Made by a program: the position numbers and the translations under genes
Source of the DNA: Streptomyces asiaticus
GTDB lineage: Bacteria > Actinomycetota > Actinomycetes > Streptomycetales > Streptomycetaceae
Assembly: GCF_018138715.1 (NCBI RefSeq)
Contig: NZ_JAGSHX010000006.1
Coordinates: 1,054,001-1,118,000, forward strand
Reading direction: 5' to 3'
DNA length: 64,000 bases
Part shown: positions 22,252-31,218 of the stretch, piece after piece
Position numbering within the stretch: position 1 is the stretch's first letter
How the letters are laid out: each line of letters starts with the position of its first letter
Notes under the pieces: generated by a model
Databases searched by the model: none
Seen by the model: the letters and a program-made list of their open reading frames with translations, nothing else
Told to the model about the DNA's origin: nothing

Positions 22252-24143
22252 ATGGACGCGGCGGAGCGCAACCACCTGGGCAGACGGGCACTTTTGCGGG
22301 CCACCGCCGTGATACCGGCCGCGGGGACGGTGGCCGTCGCGTCGGGGGCGACAGCCGGCTACGCCGCCACCCGAAGGCGGACGGCCACCATGCGGAGGGC
22401 CACCACTACGACTCCGTGTCACCGCGCTTCAGCCTCGCGATCCTGCCGGACACGCAGTACCTCTTCGACGCCGACAGCTCCGACCCGGAACCGCTCCGGG
22501 CGACCTTCCGGTACCTGGTGTCCCAGCGCGAGGACGCCAACATCGCCTTCATGGCGCACCTGGGCGATGTCACGGAGCACGGCTCGAGGGAGGAGATCTC
22601 GCTGGCCGCGACGGTGTTCGGGACCATCCACGGCAAGGTCCCCTACAGCGTGCTCGCCGGCAACCACGACATCGACTCCGGCACCGACGACCAGCGCGGC
22701 GACAGCGCCTACCTCGACGCCTTCGGCCCGCGGCGGTTCTCGTCCATGCCCACCTTCGGCGGCGCCTCGGCCGACGGCTACAACAGCTACCACGTGCTGC
22801 GCGCGGGCGGCCGGGCGTGGCTGGTCCTCGCGCTCGACTGGCGGGTCTCCGCCTCCGGGCTGGATTGGGCGCGGAAGGTGCTCCACGCGCACCCCAGCCT
22901 GCCCGCGATCCTCACCACCCACGATCTGGCCTGGGCCGACGACGACGGCGCCGCACAGCTCTCGGACAACGGCCGCCGGCTGTGGGACGGCCTCATCCGC
23001 GGCAACGACCAGATCTTCCTCGCGCTGGGCGGACACTACTGGCCCCCGGGGCGCACCGTCCTGACCAACGACGCGGGCCATGACGTCCACATCCACATCA
23101 CCAACTACCAGGACCGGTACTACGGCGGCGCCGGGATGATCCGCCTTTACGCCCTCGACCTCGTCCGCAACGTGATCGACGTCGAGACCTTCTCGCCCTG
23201 GTTCCTCAGCCGCGATCCGGAGAAGCGCACACCTCTGGAGGCGGAGACCATCGAACTGACCGGGCCCGCCGACCGGTTCAGCCTGAGCATCGACTTCGAG
23301 CGCCGCTTCTCCGGCTTCGCGCCGGTCGTGCCGCGTAAGCCGCGCCCGGCGTCCGCGGTGATGCCGCGCGGCACCGTCGCGTACTGGCGCTTCGACGCTT
23401 CGGGAACCACCTCCCGTGGGACGGGGGCGGACACACCCGTCGGTACGGACACGGTGATCCGCGATCTGTCCGGCCATGGCAACGACCTCCGGGTGACGCG
23501 GCTCCACGACAGCGCGCCCGAGATCCTGACGTGGTCCGGTGAGCACCACGGCGACCAGCCGGCCCATGCCAGTCTGCGCTTCGACGGCGGCAAGGCCCCC
23601 GACCGCGGCGCGGTCCTGACCACCTCCGCCACGGCGCCGCTGAACTCCGAGAAGTTCACCGGTGGTTACACCATCGAGACGTTTATCAAGCTCCCGGACC
23701 CCTTCGAGGGTGACCACGCCTGGATGGGCATCCTCAGCTGGGAGGGGCGCAACGGCGACGCGGGCAAGACCACCGGCTGGTCGCCCGACGAGCCGACGTG
23801 CAGCCTCAATGTGACCCCCGAACGCTTCCTCCAGTTCGTGGTCTATCCGCAGGTGCAGGACGCCGATCCCACTTCCTGGAGCCACGCGCTGCCGGTGGGC
23901 CGGTGGACCCATGTCGCGGTCGTCAACGACGGCCACCACACGGTGGTGTACGTCGACGGCTCGAAGATCGCCCGCAATCCGAGCCAGCCGTCGACGGGGA
24001 TCGCCACCCTCGGCAAGCCCTTCGTGATCGGTGCCACGCAGTTCGAGGAGAGGTTCGGGCAGGGCTTCTACGGCTGGATCGGCGACACCCGCATCGTCAA
24101 ACGAGCCCTGCGGCCACGGGACTTCATGGCCTCCCCCGCCTAA
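22252..24143 (+). CDS. Secreted metallophosphoesterase with LamG domain (frameshift at signal peptide)
   Basis: A calcineurin-like phosphoesterase (LPDTQYL, HLGDVTEHG, AGNHDID, TTHD, GGHYW) followed by a concanavalin/LamG-like domain (VAYWRFD, GGYTIETFIKLP, RWTHVAVVNDGHHTVVYVDG). The start at 22252 follows GGGAGAG and gives a clear Tat signal (LGRRALLRATAVIPAAGTVAVASGATAGYAA). The catalytic body is in a different frame; the switch must fall near 22360-22380, consistent with one missing or two extra bases. Either it is a sequencing error or a mutation has removed export. Without the shift, an internal start would give an unexported protein. Confidence 0.8.
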
Positions 24144-24183
24144 GCGCTCCGCTGGAAGTGTCGCGATGCGTCGTCGGTCGACT

Positions 24184-24260
24184 GCGGCGCCGTCGTGGCT
24201 GGTCGCGCCCGCGCGGCGGAGCCGCACATCGACACAGCCCCGCGCCCCTTCGGGGCGCTG
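24184..24260. repeat. 77-bp interspersed intergenic element, copy 1
   Basis: Begins GCGGCGCCGTCGTGGCTGG and ends with the CGCCCCTTCGGGGCG hairpin. It matches 43861-43937 at 74 of 77 positions. It lies between the metallophosphoesterase and the convergent AfsR-like gene and probably acts as a terminator. Confidence 0.9.
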
Positions 24261-24316
24261 CCCGGACCGTAGCGGACTTCCTCCGACCTGCTCAGTGTCT
24301 TCCGGAGACACGTGCC

Positions 24317-27112
24317 CTACACCGACGACGTGAGTCGGTCACGGAGTTCGTCGGCGGCCGGGTGGCCGATCTCCTCGGCGATCTCAAGAGCCTGTCGCCA
24401 GGCCTGCCGGGCAGCTTCATGATCACCCGCGGCGAGATGGGTGTCGCCCAGATGGTTCAGTATCTCCGTCTCGTTGAACCGGTCGCCGACCCCTCGGACA
24501 AGGTCGAGGGCCCGCTCGTAGCAGCCGGTGGCATCCGCGTACCGAGCGAGGTGGTGATGTGCGTAGCCGAGGCTGTCCCACGCCCCGGCCTCCGCGTGCC
24601 GGTCGTCGATTTCCCTGTTGAGGGCCACCGCCTGCGCACAGTAATCGAGTGTCCGCTGGTACTGACCGAGCATGGCGTGCAGCCACCCGGCGTTGTTCAG
24701 CGCCATGGCCTGTCCGCCCCGATGCCCGATCCGCCGGTACAGACTCAGCGCCCGTTCGTTGTGGTCCAGCGCCTCCCGGGGCCGCCCTTGCCGGTCGCAC
24801 ACCCACCCCAGACCCCGGTAGGTGTGCGCCTGCCTGACCCGGTCGCCCAGGTGGTCGTAGAGTTCCAGGGCCCGGTCGAAGTGGCTGTGGCCCTCGTCGA
24901 GGCGACCCATCTGGGTGTACGCCATGCCGAGGCTGCGATGTGCGCCGGCCTCCCATGACCGCTCACCCAGCCGTCGCGCCGCCTCGAGCGCGGTACGTTG
25001 GCTGGCCGCCCAGTCGTGCCAGTGCCCCCGATAGTCGAAGAATGTCTCGAGGGCCCAGGCCAGCTGCCAGGCGTGCGCGTCGAGGCCCAGACCGGCCGCC
25101 AGATCAACGGCCGCGTACAGCATCCGGTGCTCAGCGGTGAACCAGTCCAGGGCCGCACCGTGGTCCGCCATCTCCTCCGGGACGACCCCCGGCTGGGCGG
25201 CGGCCAGGGGGATCTGGTCCCGGTGTGCGTCCAGCAGCCCTGCCGCGGCATGGGCGGTGTGGAGGTAGAAGTCAACGAGCCGGTGCAGTGCGGCTTCGCT
25301 GACGGAGACCGGTTGACCGTGGCCCTGTTCGGTGGCGTAGAGGCGGATGAGGTCGTGCATGCGGTGGCGGCCTGGGGTGTGTTCCTGGGTCAGGTGGGCG
25401 GCCCGCAGTTTGCGCAGGAGGACGCGCACCCGTGCCACGGGGAGTCCGGTGAGGCTCGCGGTGGCGGGCACGCTGATGTCGGGGCCCGGCGCGAGGCCGA
25501 TCAGCCGAAACGCCTGTGCGGTATCGGGGTCGAGTGCGTGGTAGGAGGATGCGAACACGGCGCGCAGGTCTGCGGCCATGTCGCCGGTGTCCAGGGCGTC
25601 GAGTCGGGTGGCGGCTTCCTGGACTTCCTCGGCCAGGGCCGACAGCGGCAGCTCCGGGCTGGCCGCCGCGCGGGCGGCCAGGATGCTGATGGCCAGGGGC
25701 AGGCCCGCGCAGTACGTCAAGAGCGTGGCCACGGCCTCGGGTTCGGCGGCCGTCCTGCGATGGCCGAGATGGCGGATGAGTAACTGGTGTGCCTCGGTGT
25801 CCGGGAGTACGTCGAGGTCGAGGGGGCGGGCTCCATGGCTGACGGTCAAGCCGGTCAACTGACGGCGGCTGGTGATGAGCACGGTGCAGGTGGGGCTGCC
25901 AGGAAGCAGGGGCAGCAGCTGGGTGGTGTCGCAGGCGTTGTCGAGCACGATGAGCAGGCGCTTGTCCGACGTCAGGCTCCGGTAGAGCCCGGTCTGCCCG
26001 TCGAGCTCCGCGGGAATCTCCGCGGGATCGACGCCGAGGGCGTCGAGGAAACCGCGGACCGCCACCGCCGGCGGGACCGGCTCGCCGGAGGGGTCGAAGC
26101 CGCGCAGGTTGATGTAGAGCTGCCCGTCGGGGAAGTGTTCCAGACGGTTGTGGGCCCAGTGAAGGACGAGCCAGCTCTTGCCGACGCCGCCGACGCCACC
26201 GATCGCGGACACCATCACCGTGCCACCGGGAGCGGTTTGGGAGTCCAGTAGGTGGTCCAGGGTGGCGAGTTCGGGGTTCCGTCCGATGAACACCGGTGGC
26301 GGCGCGGGCAGTTGCCGTGGCACGGGTACCGGGCGACGGCCAGAACCGCCTGTGGAGGGGGTCGCCGGGGCGGCAAGCGCGGGATCGGCGGTGAGAATCC
26401 GCTGGTGGAGTTCTTGCAGCGCCGGACTCGGGTCGGTGCCCAGTTCCTCTGCGAGTCGACATCGGATTTCCTGGTAGTGGTGCAGGGCCTGGGCAGGGCG
26501 GCCGCTGCGATACAGGGCCACCATGAATTGTCCGGCCAGACGCTCGTCCAGCGGATGTGCCTCCGAGCGGGTGGACAGTTCGGCCAGCAGTCCGGTGTGG
26601 CGGCCCATGCGGAGCCGGATGTCGGTGTGGTCCAGCTCCGCGGCGGTCCGTTCCCGCTCCAGGGCCTCGCGAAGAGTGGTGAACCACGGGGTGTCCAGGG
26701 CGGCGAAGGCCCTTCCCCGCCATAACCCCAGCGCCCGGGCGAACAGCTCCGCGGCACGCTCGTCGTCGTCGGCAGCGCGGGCCTGCCCGACCAGCTGACG
26801 GAAGCGGTGCAGATCCACCGCCGTCTCCTCGACCGAGAGGACGTAACCGCCGGATCGCCGGCCGATGGTCACCTGCTCGGCGGCGGGAGCCAGTGCCTGG
26901 CGGAGACGGGAAATATAGCTGTACAGCGTCCCCTGAACGCGTCGCGGAGGACGCTCTCCCCACACCCGGTCGACGAGCTGGTCAACGGCCACCACGTGAT
27001 TCGCCTCGACCAATAGTGCGACGAGTACGCACTGCTGCCGGGCATGTCCCAGGTTCACCTCTGAGCCGTCGACACGTACTTCGACACTGCCCAATAAGCC
27101 GAATGACACCAT
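24317..27112 (-). CDS. AfsR-like SARP regulator (BTAD, NB-ARC, TPR)
   Basis: A 931-residue large SARP. An OmpR-type winged helix occupies about 1-92, a BTAD domain about 95-240, and an NB-ARC ATPase about 275-560 with Walker A GGVGGVGKS (305-313) and LIVLDNA. A C-terminal TPR array (about 690-925; EAGAHRSLGMAYTQMGRLDEG and similar units) follows. The start is ATG 27112, with GGGGGGAAG upstream. By family it activates transcription from direct heptamer repeats; three such repeats lie in the divergent lasso promoter at 27172-27200. It is therefore the likely switch of the lasso cluster. Confidence 0.95.
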   Translation of the reverse strand: MVSFGLLGSVEVRVDGSEVNLGHARQQCVLVALLVEANHVVAVDQLVDRVWGERPPRRVQGTLYSYISRLRQALAPAAEQVTIGRRSGGYVLSVEETAVDLHRFRQLVGQARAADDDERAAELFARALGLWRGRAFAALDTPWFTTLREALERERTAAELDHTDIRLRMGRHTGLLAELSTRSEAHPLDERLAGQFMVALYRSGRPAQALHHYQEIRCRLAEELGTDPSPALQELHQRILTADPALAAPATPSTGGSGRRPVPVPRQLPAPPPVFIGRNPELATLDHLLDSQTAPGGTVMVSAIGGVGGVGKSWLVLHWAHNRLEHFPDGQLYINLRGFDPSGEPVPPAVAVRGFLDALGVDPAEIPAELDGQTGLYRSLTSDKRLLIVLDNACDTTQLLPLLPGSPTCTVLITSRRQLTGLTVSHGARPLDLDVLPDTEAHQLLIRHLGHRRTAAEPEAVATLLTYCAGLPLAISILAARAAASPELPLSALAEEVQEAATRLDALDTGDMAADLRAVFASSYHALDPDTAQAFRLIGLAPGPDISVPATASLTGLPVARVRVLLRKLRAAHLTQEHTPGRHRMHDLIRLYATEQGHGQPVSVSEAALHRLVDFYLHTAHAAAGLLDAHRDQIPLAAAQPGVVPEEMADHGAALDWFTAEHRMLYAAVDLAAGLGLDAHAWQLAWALETFFDYRGHWHDWAASQRTALEAARRLGERSWEAGAHRSLGMAYTQMGRLDEGHSHFDRALELYDHLGDRVRQAHTYRGLGWVCDRQGRPREALDHNERALSLYRRIGHRGGQAMALNNAGWLHAMLGQYQRTLDYCAQAVALNREIDDRHAEAGAWDSLGYAHHHLARYADATGCYERALDLVRGVGDRFNETEILNHLGDTHLAAGDHEAARQAWRQALEIAEEIGHPAADELRDRLTSSV

Positions 27113-27171
27113 CGATTCTTCCCCCCGTTGTCGCATCCCCTGCAACCTTCATAACCGCTGTGACCGGACGA

Positions 27172-27200
27172 TTCAAGGTTCGTCCAAGGTCTGTCCACGT
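27172..27200 (+). promoter_or_regulatory. SARP-type heptamer repeats in the lasso promoter
   Basis: TTCAAGG (27172), TCCAAGG (27183) and TCCACGT (27194) recur at exactly 11-bp intervals, one helical turn, as in ActII-ORF4/AfsR boxes. A plausible -10 (CACATT, 27210-27215) begins 9 bp after the last heptamer, matching the usual SARP geometry. The first precursor gene starts about 65 bp further on. Confidence 0.75.
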
Positions 27201-27278
27201 CCTCCCGAGCACATTGGTTGCCGCGGCGGTCAAGAAGATCGACCACCGCATGGTGAATCAACGCAAAGGAGAGCGTCC

Positions 27279-27410
27279 GTGAACACGGAAAAGCTGGAGT
27301 ACGAGCCGCCCGTGCTGGCCGAGGTCGGCGACTTCGCCGAGCTGACCCGGATCACCTGCTGCGGCAGGTGGATCGACAACATCTGGGTCTCCGCCTGGTT
27401 CGACTTCTAA
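27279..27410 (+). CDS. Lasso peptide precursor 1
   Basis: A 43-residue precursor. The leader ends YEPPVLAEVGDFAELTR, carrying the YxxP-x-L-xxxG-x-F recognition motif for the RRE protein and Thr at -2. The predicted core is ITCCGRWIDNIWVSAWFDF (19 residues). Asp9 can close a nine-residue macrolactam with the Ile1 amine. Cys3 and Cys4 are adjacent and are the only cysteines. GTG start, with AAAGGAGA upstream. The leader register is the same as in siamycin/MS-271-type precursors (GDFEELTK before the core, from memory), but the core is unlike them. Confidence 0.93.
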   Translation: MNTEKLEYEPPVLAEVGDFAELTRITCCGRWIDNIWVSAWFDF

Positions 27411-27441
27411 ACCGCCTGGTCCGCGCGACGGCCGGCCTCAC

Positions 27442-27482
27442 GGCCCGGGTGAAGGGCGCATTCCGCGTCCGTCACCCGGGCC
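27442..27482 (+). terminator. Hairpin between the two precursor genes
   Basis: GGCCCGGGTGA pairs with TCACCCGGGCC (11 bp) across a 19-nt loop, with no T-run. It may terminate part of the transcription or protect the upstream mRNA, raising precursor 1 relative to the genes below. Confidence 0.6.
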
Positions 27483-27526
27483 CTTCCGGACCGGCTGCGG
27501 CCATCAATCCGAGGAGCTGATTCTTC

Positions 27527-27658
27527 ATGGTCACAGAGCAGTTGGGATACGAGCCTCCGATGCTGGTCGAGGTCGGCGACTTCGCCGACCTCACCCGTTT
27601 CGGCTGCTGCGGCAGGTGGCTCGACAACCCGTTCGGCTACGGGTGGTTCGACTTCTAA
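27527..27658 (+). CDS. Lasso peptide precursor 2
   Basis: A 43-residue paralogue of precursor 1. The leader ends YEPPMLVEVGDFADLTR and the predicted core is FGCCGRWLDNPFGYGWFDF (19 residues, Phe1 to Asp9 ring). Positions 3-7 (CCGRW), 9-10 (DN) and 16-19 (WFDF) are identical to core 1; the loop, residues 11-15, differs throughout. GAGGAG lies upstream of the ATG. Both precursors end in TAA and have equal length, so they arose by duplication and then diverged mainly in the loop. Confidence 0.93.
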   Translation: MVTEQLGYEPPMLVEVGDFADLTRFGCCGRWLDNPFGYGWFDF

Positions 27659-27690
27659 ACCCTCGGCCCCGACCATTCCCAGGCGAAATG

Positions 27691-27718
27691 GCGGACCCAG
27701 GAATGATCCTGGGTCCGC
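27691..27718 (+). terminator. Hairpin between precursor 2 and the cyclase gene
   Basis: GCGGACCCAGGA pairs perfectly with TCCTGGGTCCGC (12 bp) around the 4-nt loop ATGA, directly before the cyclase ribosome site. Such hairpins after precursor genes usually reduce read-through so that peptide is made in excess over enzyme. Confidence 0.7.
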
Positions 27719-27735
27719 TCGACAGGGAGATCGAC

Positions 27736-29577
27736 ATGGAATTTCTGATCCTTCCGGATCACCCGGCGAGTGAGGGAATCACGGCGCTATTGCCGGACGC
27801 AGCGCGCTCACGAATGATTCCGCATAGCTCCGGTCGCCCGTTGATCGTGGGCCGTTGGGCCGACAACGAGGTTGTGGCCGCCTCCGTCGGGAAGAACTCC
27901 GCGGCACTTCTGGGAACCACCACGGTGACCTCCGCCGCATTGGCCGCTCGACTCCGCACCGTCCGCACGGTCCACGATCTGGACACGCTGGCCCGCTCGC
28001 TGCCGGGCTGCTTCCACCTGGTCGCGTCGATCGGCGGGCGAGTGCGAGCCCAAGGCACCGTCTCGACCGCGTGCCAGCTCTTCTATGGCCGCGTCGATGG
28101 CGTGACCGTGGCAGCCGACCGGCCGCAGACCATAGCGTCGATGACGGGTGCCGGCGTCGACGAAGAACTGCTCGCGTTGCAGTTGCTCACCCCCTTCGGC
28201 CCGCCCTGGCCGCTGAACATGACGAGCGTGTGGCGGGGAGTGCGGACCCTGCTCCCGGGCCACTACCTGGACATCCGCGCTGACGGAACCGAGCGCACCA
28301 CCCGCTACTGGACACCGCCCGACCCCGAACTCCCGCTGGAACCAGGTGTCGCCGCGCTGAGCGAGGCGCTGGAGACGGCCGTCGCGGCACGTACGTCACG
28401 GGGCGCCACCATCAGCGCCGACCTCTCCGGCGGCAAGGACTCGACGAGCCTGTGCTTTCTCGCGGCCCGGCATGACACGCGGCTGGTGACCGTCCACGCC
28501 CAGTCCTCGGACCCCGCGAACGAGGACAGGGTCTGGGCCGCCCGGTGCGCGGACCGGCTGCCCCACGCCCGGCACTTGGTGGTCCCCATGAAGGCCACGC
28601 CCGGGATCTACGCGGAAGTGGCGAACGGCGACACGGCCCAGCCCAGCGATACGCCACTGTCCTTCACCCGCCGGCCGATGATGGAACACCTCGCGCGCCT
28701 TGTCGCCGACCACGGCTCCGCCATACATCTGCAGGGCATCGGCTCGGACGAGCTGTTCATCCCCAGTGCGCTGTCACTGCACGCACTCGCTCGCAGCAGC
28801 CCGCTCAGCGCGATTCGTCCGGCTCGGGCGATGAAGTCGATGCGCCGCTGGTCGTGGGCGAGCACGCTACGCGTCCTCCTGTACAACCAGTCCTATCCAC
28901 GGTGGATGGCCTCGGCGGCCGAGGGCATCACCGCCGAACGCGCCTGGGGCACCGCCGTCGACTGGGAGATCGCACCGAAGATGCCGCCCTGGGCCACCCC
29001 GGATGCCATCGACGCGGTACGCCGCCGGATCCGCAAGGCCGCATCGCAGAACCCCGAACCGCTGGCCCCGCTGCCCGTACACCACGAAATGCTGCGATTG
29101 ACCCAGGTCAACGGCACAGCCGTGCGGACGAGCTCGCGGATCGGCGCCGGATTCGGCGTCTCCTTCCAGGCCCCCTTCATCGACGACCGGGTGCTCGAGG
29201 CGGCGATGTCCATCAGGCTGGCCGACCGTATGGCGCCCGGCCAGGTCAAACCGGTCCTCGCCGCGGCGATGCGCGGCATCGCACCCGATGACCTCCTCGC
29301 CCGGCAGAGCAAGGCCGACGCCAGCCCCGAGCTGTACATCGGGCTGCGCCGCCACCGGCGCCGTCTCACGGAACTGTTCGAGGACTCGCGGCTCGCACGG
29401 CTGGGGCTGGTGGACGCCGACGGCATCCGCACAGTCCTGAACAGCCTGCACATCGACACCAGGCCGCTCATGCCCTTCGAGCTGACGCTCGCGGGCGAAC
29501 TGTGGCTCCGCGCGCTGCCGACCCATGCGAGGTCTGCCGGAACTCCCACTCCCCAACCCGTCCGAGGAGCATCGTGA
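27736..29577 (+). CDS. Lasso cyclase (asparagine synthetase-like, C protein)
   Basis: A 613-residue ATP-dependent macrolactam synthetase that adenylates the Asp9 side chain and joins it to the core N-terminus. The N-terminal half is glutaminase-like but lacks the catalytic Cys after Met1 (sequence MEFLILPD), as expected for lasso cyclases. The AsnB-like half has the PP-loop SGGKDS (231-236) and the downstream GIGSDELF. ATG 27736 is chosen for the AGGGAGA 5 nt upstream; an earlier ATG at 27688 lies before the hairpin. Its stop overlaps the GTG of the RRE gene. Confidence 0.95.
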   Translation: MEFLILPDHPASEGITALLPDAARSRMIPHSSGRPLIVGRWADNEVVAASVGKNSAALLGTTTVTSAALAARLRTVRTVHDLDTLARSLPGCFHLVASIGGRVRAQGTVSTACQLFYGRVDGVTVAADRPQTIASMTGAGVDEELLALQLLTPFGPPWPLNMTSVWRGVRTLLPGHYLDIRADGTERTTRYWTPPDPELPLEPGVAALSEALETAVAARTSRGATISADLSGGKDSTSLCFLAARHDTRLVTVHAQSSDPANEDRVWAARCADRLPHARHLVVPMKATPGIYAEVANGDTAQPSDTPLSFTRRPMMEHLARLVADHGSAIHLQGIGSDELFIPSALSLHALARSSPLSAIRPARAMKSMRRWSWASTLRVLLYNQSYPRWMASAAEGITAERAWGTAVDWEIAPKMPPWATPDAIDAVRRRIRKAASQNPEPLAPLPVHHEMLRLTQVNGTAVRTSSRIGAGFGVSFQAPFIDDRVLEAAMSIRLADRMAPGQVKPVLAAAMRGIAPDDLLARQSKADASPELYIGLRRHRRRLTELFEDSRLARLGLVDADGIRTVLNSLHIDTRPLMPFELTLAGELWLRALPTHARSAGTPTPQPVRGAS

Positions 29578-29831
29578 CCTTCTCCCTCGCCTCCCATGTG
29601 ACCAGCACCGAAACGGACACCGGTATGGTGCTGCTCGACGAGCGCACCGGCCGGTACTGGCAGCTCAACGACACCGGCGCGCTGGTGCTCCGCTGCCTCC
29701 TCGCGGGCGGCACCGTCGCGTCCGCCGCCTCGGCCCTGCGCGAGCGCTTCTCCGGAGCGCCCGAAGCGGCGACGGCCGACGTCGAGAAACTGGTCGATGC
29801 CCTTCGGGCCGCGAAGATGGTGGCCTCATGA
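29574..29831 (+). CDS. Lasso RRE protein (PqqD-like, B1)
   Basis: An 85-residue PqqD-like RiPP recognition element that binds the precursor leader and delivers it to the B2 protease and cyclase. The pattern MVLLDERTGRYWQLNDTGALVLRCLL is characteristic of the winged-helix RRE fold. GTG start overlapping the cyclase stop (GTGA), with GAGGAG upstream; it couples to B2 through an ATGA overlap. Separate B1 and B2 proteins are the usual actinobacterial arrangement. Confidence 0.93.
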   Translation: MTFSLASHVTSTETDTGMVLLDERTGRYWQLNDTGALVLRCLLAGGTVASAASALRERFSGAPEAATADVEKLVDALRAAKMVAS

Positions 29832-30250
29832 GCGTGCGAGCCCTGAGCCTTGAGACTCCCACCACTCCGCCGTGGCATCTGCGTCCGGCCGCGCTGACCG
29901 CGGTGGGGATCGCCCGGTTGCTCACCTATCTGCCGCCGCAGCGCCTGCGCAAGGTACTGGAATGCGCGCGGCGCGGGTCCCGGCCCGCGACGGAGACCCA
30001 GACCCTGCGAGCCCGCAACGCGGTGGTGGCGGTCAGCGTGCCGTGCGCCGGTCCCCGGTGCCTGCAACGTTCCATCGCCACCGCGCTGCTGTGCCGGATG
30101 ACCGGCACCTGGCCGGACTGGTGCACCGGCGTACGCACGCAGCCCTTCCAAGCCCACGCCTGGGTTGAGGTCGACGGCAAGCCCATCGGCGAGAACATCG
30201 ATGAAATCCGTTACTTCCATGTGCTCATGACGGTACGGAGCCGTCGGTGA
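29828..30250 (+). CDS. Lasso leader peptidase (transglutaminase-like, B2)
   Basis: A 140-residue transglutaminase-fold Cys protease that removes the leader after the Thr-Arg pair. The catalytic Cys is C78 (PRCLQRSIAT) and the His is H110 (QAHAWVEVDG). The third residue is acidic and downstream, D116 or E122. The start and stop overlap the neighbouring genes by 4 bp each, so cyclase, B1, B2 and the ATPase are translated as a chain. Confidence 0.93.
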   Translation: MSVRALSLETPTTPPWHLRPAALTAVGIARLLTYLPPQRLRKVLECARRGSRPATETQTLRARNAVVAVSVPCAGPRCLQRSIATALLCRMTGTWPDWCTGVRTQPFQAHAWVEVDGKPIGENIDEIRYFHVLMTVRSRR

Positions 30251-31215
30251 ACGGCGATGGCGGCGCCGGTACGGCCGTTCTGGCCCGAGGGCTCGGCAAG
30301 AGCTACGGCGCCGTTCCGGCCGTGCGCGACCTCGACCTGACCGTCTCCTCCGGCGAGATCTTCGGCTTCCTCGGACCCAACGGCGCGGGCAAGAGCACCT
30401 CCATCGGCATGCTGAGCACGCTTCTGCGCCCCACCGCGGGCCGGGCGGAAGTGGCGGGCCACGACATCCGTCACGAGCCCGATGAGGTGCGCCGCCGCAT
30501 CGGGCTCGTCTTCCAGGAGACGACCCTCGACGTGGATCTGACCGCCGGGCAGAACCTGCGGTTCCACGCGGACCTCTACGGCCTCCCCCGGCGCGAGGGG
30601 CGCGATCGCGCCCTCACCATGCTGGATCTGATGGGCCTGGCCGAGCGCCACTCCGATCCGGTCCGCACCTTCTCCGGCGGTATGCGCCGACGGCTGGAGA
30701 TCGCCCGAGGGCTGATGCACACCCCGCGTGTGCTGTTCCTGGACGAGCCCACGACGGGACTCGACCCGCAGACCCGAGCCGTGATCTGGGAACACCTCCA
30801 CCAGTTGCGGGAGGAGCAGGGCATCACCGTCTTCCTGAGCACACACCACCTCGAGGAGGCCGAGCACTGCGACCGCATCGTCATCATCGACGGCGGACAC
30901 CTGGTGGCCGAGGGAACACCGTCCGCCCTGAAGGCCGTCGTCGGCGCCGACCTGGTAGTGCTGCGCACCGGCGACGACGACACGGCCGTACGGACCATCC
31001 GCGAGCGCTTCGGGCTGGAGGCGACTCCCGAGCCCCGGGGGATCGGCCTGCGAGTGTCGGACGCGCCGGGCTTCGTGCCCCGGCTGTGCGCCGAACTCAC
31101 GGTTCCGGTCCACTCGGTGACCGTGACGCCGCCAACCCTGGACGACGTCTTTCTGCACTACACCGGCCGCACCATCCGGGAAGTCGACGCCGGCGGCCGC
31201 GGAACGAAGGGATAG
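30247..31215 (+). CDS. ABC transporter ATP-binding protein (DrrA type)
   Basis: A 322-residue ATPase: Walker A GPNGAGKST (43-51), signature FSGGM (142-146), Walker B VLFLDEPTTGLDP (162-174), and a C-terminal domain typical of the daunorubicin-resistance DrrA group. With the permease after it, it forms the exporter and probable immunity system for the lasso peptides. GTG start overlapping the B2 stop. Confidence 0.94.
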   Translation: MNGDGGAGTAVLARGLGKSYGAVPAVRDLDLTVSSGEIFGFLGPNGAGKSTSIGMLSTLLRPTAGRAEVAGHDIRHEPDEVRRRIGLVFQETTLDVDLTAGQNLRFHADLYGLPRREGRDRALTMLDLMGLAERHSDPVRTFSGGMRRRLEIARGLMHTPRVLFLDEPTTGLDPQTRAVIWEHLHQLREEQGITVFLSTHHLEEAEHCDRIVIIDGGHLVAEGTPSALKAVVGADLVVLRTGDDDTAVRTIRERFGLEATPEPRGIGLRVSDAPGFVPRLCAELTVPVHSVTVTPPTLDDVFLHYTGRTIREVDAGGRGTKG

Positions 31216-31218
31216 ACC

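Noticed and set aside
27279..27658. Reading the two precursors as lanthipeptides because of their CC motif
   Set aside because: No lanthipeptide synthetase is present; the leader motif, RRE, transglutaminase-like protease and AsnB-like cyclase define a lasso cluster.
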